DNA of 64,000 bases from CAZDCD01 sp964503885 (GTDB lineage Bacteria > Bacteroidota > Bacteroidia > Bacteroidales > UBA10428). The notes beneath the pieces are model-generated. The model made no database searches. It was not told where the DNA came from and worked only from the letters and a program-made list of their open reading frames with translations. Below, piece by piece: positions 63,259 to 64,000 of this stretch. A program made the position numbers and the translations under genes. Each line of letters opens with the position of its first letter. Within the stretch, counting starts at the first letter, position 1. The stretch spans positions 1 through 64,000 of the forward strand of contig CAZDCD010000003.1 of NCBI GenBank assembly GCA_964503885.1, in the 5' to 3' direction.

Positions 63259-63495
63259 ATGGAATCCGTAAAAAATATCATTAAAGGGTCAACTGCCAGG
63301 TTGACACACATATGTGAGGGAAAAGTATATTACCGGATCGAAACCGGAGAACATACCTACCAGCTTGAAATCGACAGTTGTACAAGCGAGTGGAAAGCTA
63401 CCTATCTGATGCCTGAATTCAAATCCATTCACCTTATGCGATGGATAAGGATGGGAATCGAATCGGGAGACGGCAGCTTCATAAAGCTGCGGTGA
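63259..63495 (+). CDS. Small conserved-looking hypothetical protein
   Basis: A 78-residue protein of unknown family. No signal peptide or membrane segment; composition is mixed, with a basic C-terminus (MRWIRMGIESGDGSFIKLR). It reads like a small globular beta-rich domain (KVYYRIETGEHTYQLEIDS). It follows the lipoprotein terminator and precedes the SRP RNA gene on the opposite strand. It may be real because its codon use matches neighbours, but I cannot name it. Confidence 0.55.
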   Translation: MESVKNIIKGSTARLTHICEGKVYYRIETGEHTYQLEIDSCTSEWKATYLMPEFKSIHLMRWIRMGIESGDGSFIKLR

Positions 63496-63621
63496 TCCAT
63501 CAAGGGGAGCTACCGGTAAAATAAGGGTTGGGGTTCAACTGAAGTAAAAACAATAAAGACATACAGTATTGCAGAGGAGAGCGGAGGTCGACCAAAAACG
63601 TTAAAAAAATCCAAATAAAAA

Positions 63622-63719
63622 AGGGTAAGCTACTTATATCGCGCCGCTACAACCGCCTACCCTTGCTTCCTTCCGGACCTGGGGGAATTCAGCAGGAGCT
63701 GGCCGTATAAGACTTACCC
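63622..63719 (-). ncRNA. ffs: Signal recognition particle RNA (4.5S type)
   Basis: Read on the minus strand, the terminal arms GGGTAAG (63719-63713) and CTTACCC (63629-63623) pair, and the apical Ffh-binding region CAGGTCCGGAAGGAAGCA, with its GGAA tetraloop, is diagnostic of bacterial SRP RNA domain IV. Length is about 98 bases. The 3' end runs into T-rich sequence (63622 down to about 63600). It binds Ffh and targets nascent membrane proteins to SecYEG. Confidence 0.97.
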
Positions 63720-63724
63720 TGACG

Positions 63725-63755
63725 CAAAATTACCAAATATATTGCGATTGACAAA
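63725..63755 (-). promoter_or_regulatory. SRP RNA promoter (TTTG / TAATTTTG)
   Basis: On the minus strand, the -7 box TAATTTTG spans 63732-63725 and the -33 box TTTG spans 63755-63752, with a 19-base spacer. The expected start 6-7 bases downstream is 63719, exactly the RNA 5' end. This is a clean reference for the promoter class in this genome. Confidence 0.85.
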
Positions 63756-63795
63756 AGAATGCTTTATTTATTCTATAGCCTCGGAAAAAAACATG

Positions 63796-63803
63796 TATAT
63801 TTG
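63796..63803 (+). promoter_or_regulatory. Candidate -7 box (TATATTTG)
   Basis: TAnnTTTG match 27 bases before the membrane protein start at 63831. Confidence 0.5.
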
Positions 63804-63830
63804 TTGTTGTAACCTTTAAAACATACTGTT

Positions 63831-64000
63831 ATGGAACAAAATCAAACCACCCTTCCCCAGCACGCTTTAGTTTATGGATTAATTCTCGGACTTGCACTCA
63901 TCGTTTATTCAGTGTTGCTTTATATGCTTGATCTTACCTTTAATTTTGGATTAAGCCTTCTCAGCTGGGTAGTACTCATTATTGGTATTTATATCGGTTC
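63831..64000 (+). CDS. Membrane protein, DUF4199-like (partial, runs off window)
   Basis: The first 56 or so residues of a protein that continues beyond the window. After a polar start (MEQNQTTLPQ) come two hydrophobic helices (about 12-31 and 38-56), the pattern of DUF4199 proteins common in Bacteroidota. Family assignment is tentative because only the N-terminus is visible. Confidence 0.55.
   Translation, partial: MEQNQTTLPQHALVYGLILGLALIVYSVLLYMLDLTFNFGLSLLSWVVLIIGIYIG

Noticed and set aside
1..64000. CRISPR arrays, tRNA genes, insertion sequences, phage genes
   Set aside because: None was found by eye; no regularly spaced direct repeats, tRNA-like cloverleaf or transposase motifs were seen.

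Overview
The window looks like a chromosomal contig of a free-living member of the Bacteroidota, probably Bacteroidales or Marinilabiliales-like. The evidence is the repeated TAnnTTTG -7 promoter box with an occasional TTTG -33 box and almost no Shine-Dalgarno use, plus Bacteroidota-style families: a type IX secretion C-terminal domain remnant, a GH127 lipoprotein, a Bacteroidota-type ilvDBNC cluster, and a TonB receptor with a long pre-signal N-terminus. It is a draft assembly: a run of exactly 100 N (1842-1941) is flanked by 55 identical bases on each side.

Layout. 0.4-1.8 kb: VOC protein and methyltransferase. 1.8-2.1 kb: repeats and gap. 2.1-7.7 kb: the branched-chain amino acid operon ilvD-ilvB-ilvN-ilvC, preceded by a previously unannotated 20-codon leader peptide made mostly of Ile, Leu and Val codons, followed by mutually exclusive antiterminator and terminator hairpins, so a complete attenuator. 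7.7-13.6 kb: rhomboid protease, YD-repeat secreted protein, acetyl-CoA synthetase, SDR, Sua5/YciO. 13.8-18.8 kb (minus): TrkH/TrkA potassium uptake and ComEC. 19-21 kb: DHOD-like protein and NAD-binding protein. 21.3-28.8 kb (minus): GH127, a GerW/YtfJ plus DUF2953 pair, esterase, VWA protein, Gfo/Idh/MocA oxidoreductase. 29-35.2 kb: fabD and a threonine cluster thrA-HAD-thrC-thrH, in which ThrH (phosphoserine:homoserine phosphotransferase type) probably takes the place of a homoserine kinase.

35.2-41.4 kb: ArfB, a DEDDy exonuclease, a broken RlmI-type methyltransferase, and a three-gene phosphorelay (PAS histidine kinase, lone receiver, receiver-kinase hybrid). 41.6-51.2 kb: a surface polysaccharide region of two convergent gene sets (FemAB-like, deacetylase, GNAT on plus; GT4, flippase, asparagine-synthase-like, FkbM on minus) with a decayed type IX cargo gene between them. 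51.4-60.3 kb: FtsE, then a tightly packed TetR-controlled efflux operon (TolC, lipoprotein HlyD adaptor, split YbhF-like ATPase pair, two ABC-2 permeases) with a GATase-1 enzyme and a HAD phosphatase embedded through overlapping reading frames. 60.5-64 kb: TonB receptor, small lipoprotein, a small unknown protein, the SRP RNA gene with a textbook Bacteroidota promoter, and the start of a membrane protein.

Several dispersed repeats recur between genes: a hairpin unit built on CGGAGCGAAGCGGAG, GCCTGCC/GGCAGGC hairpins, and an 8-bp tandem repeat (YYTAATCA). Two genes carry several inactivating lesions each. I saw no CRISPR array, no tRNA gene, no insertion sequence and no phage. The most interesting items are the ilv attenuator, the ThrH-type threonine cluster and the enzyme-bearing efflux operon. 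No wholly new system is demonstrated.
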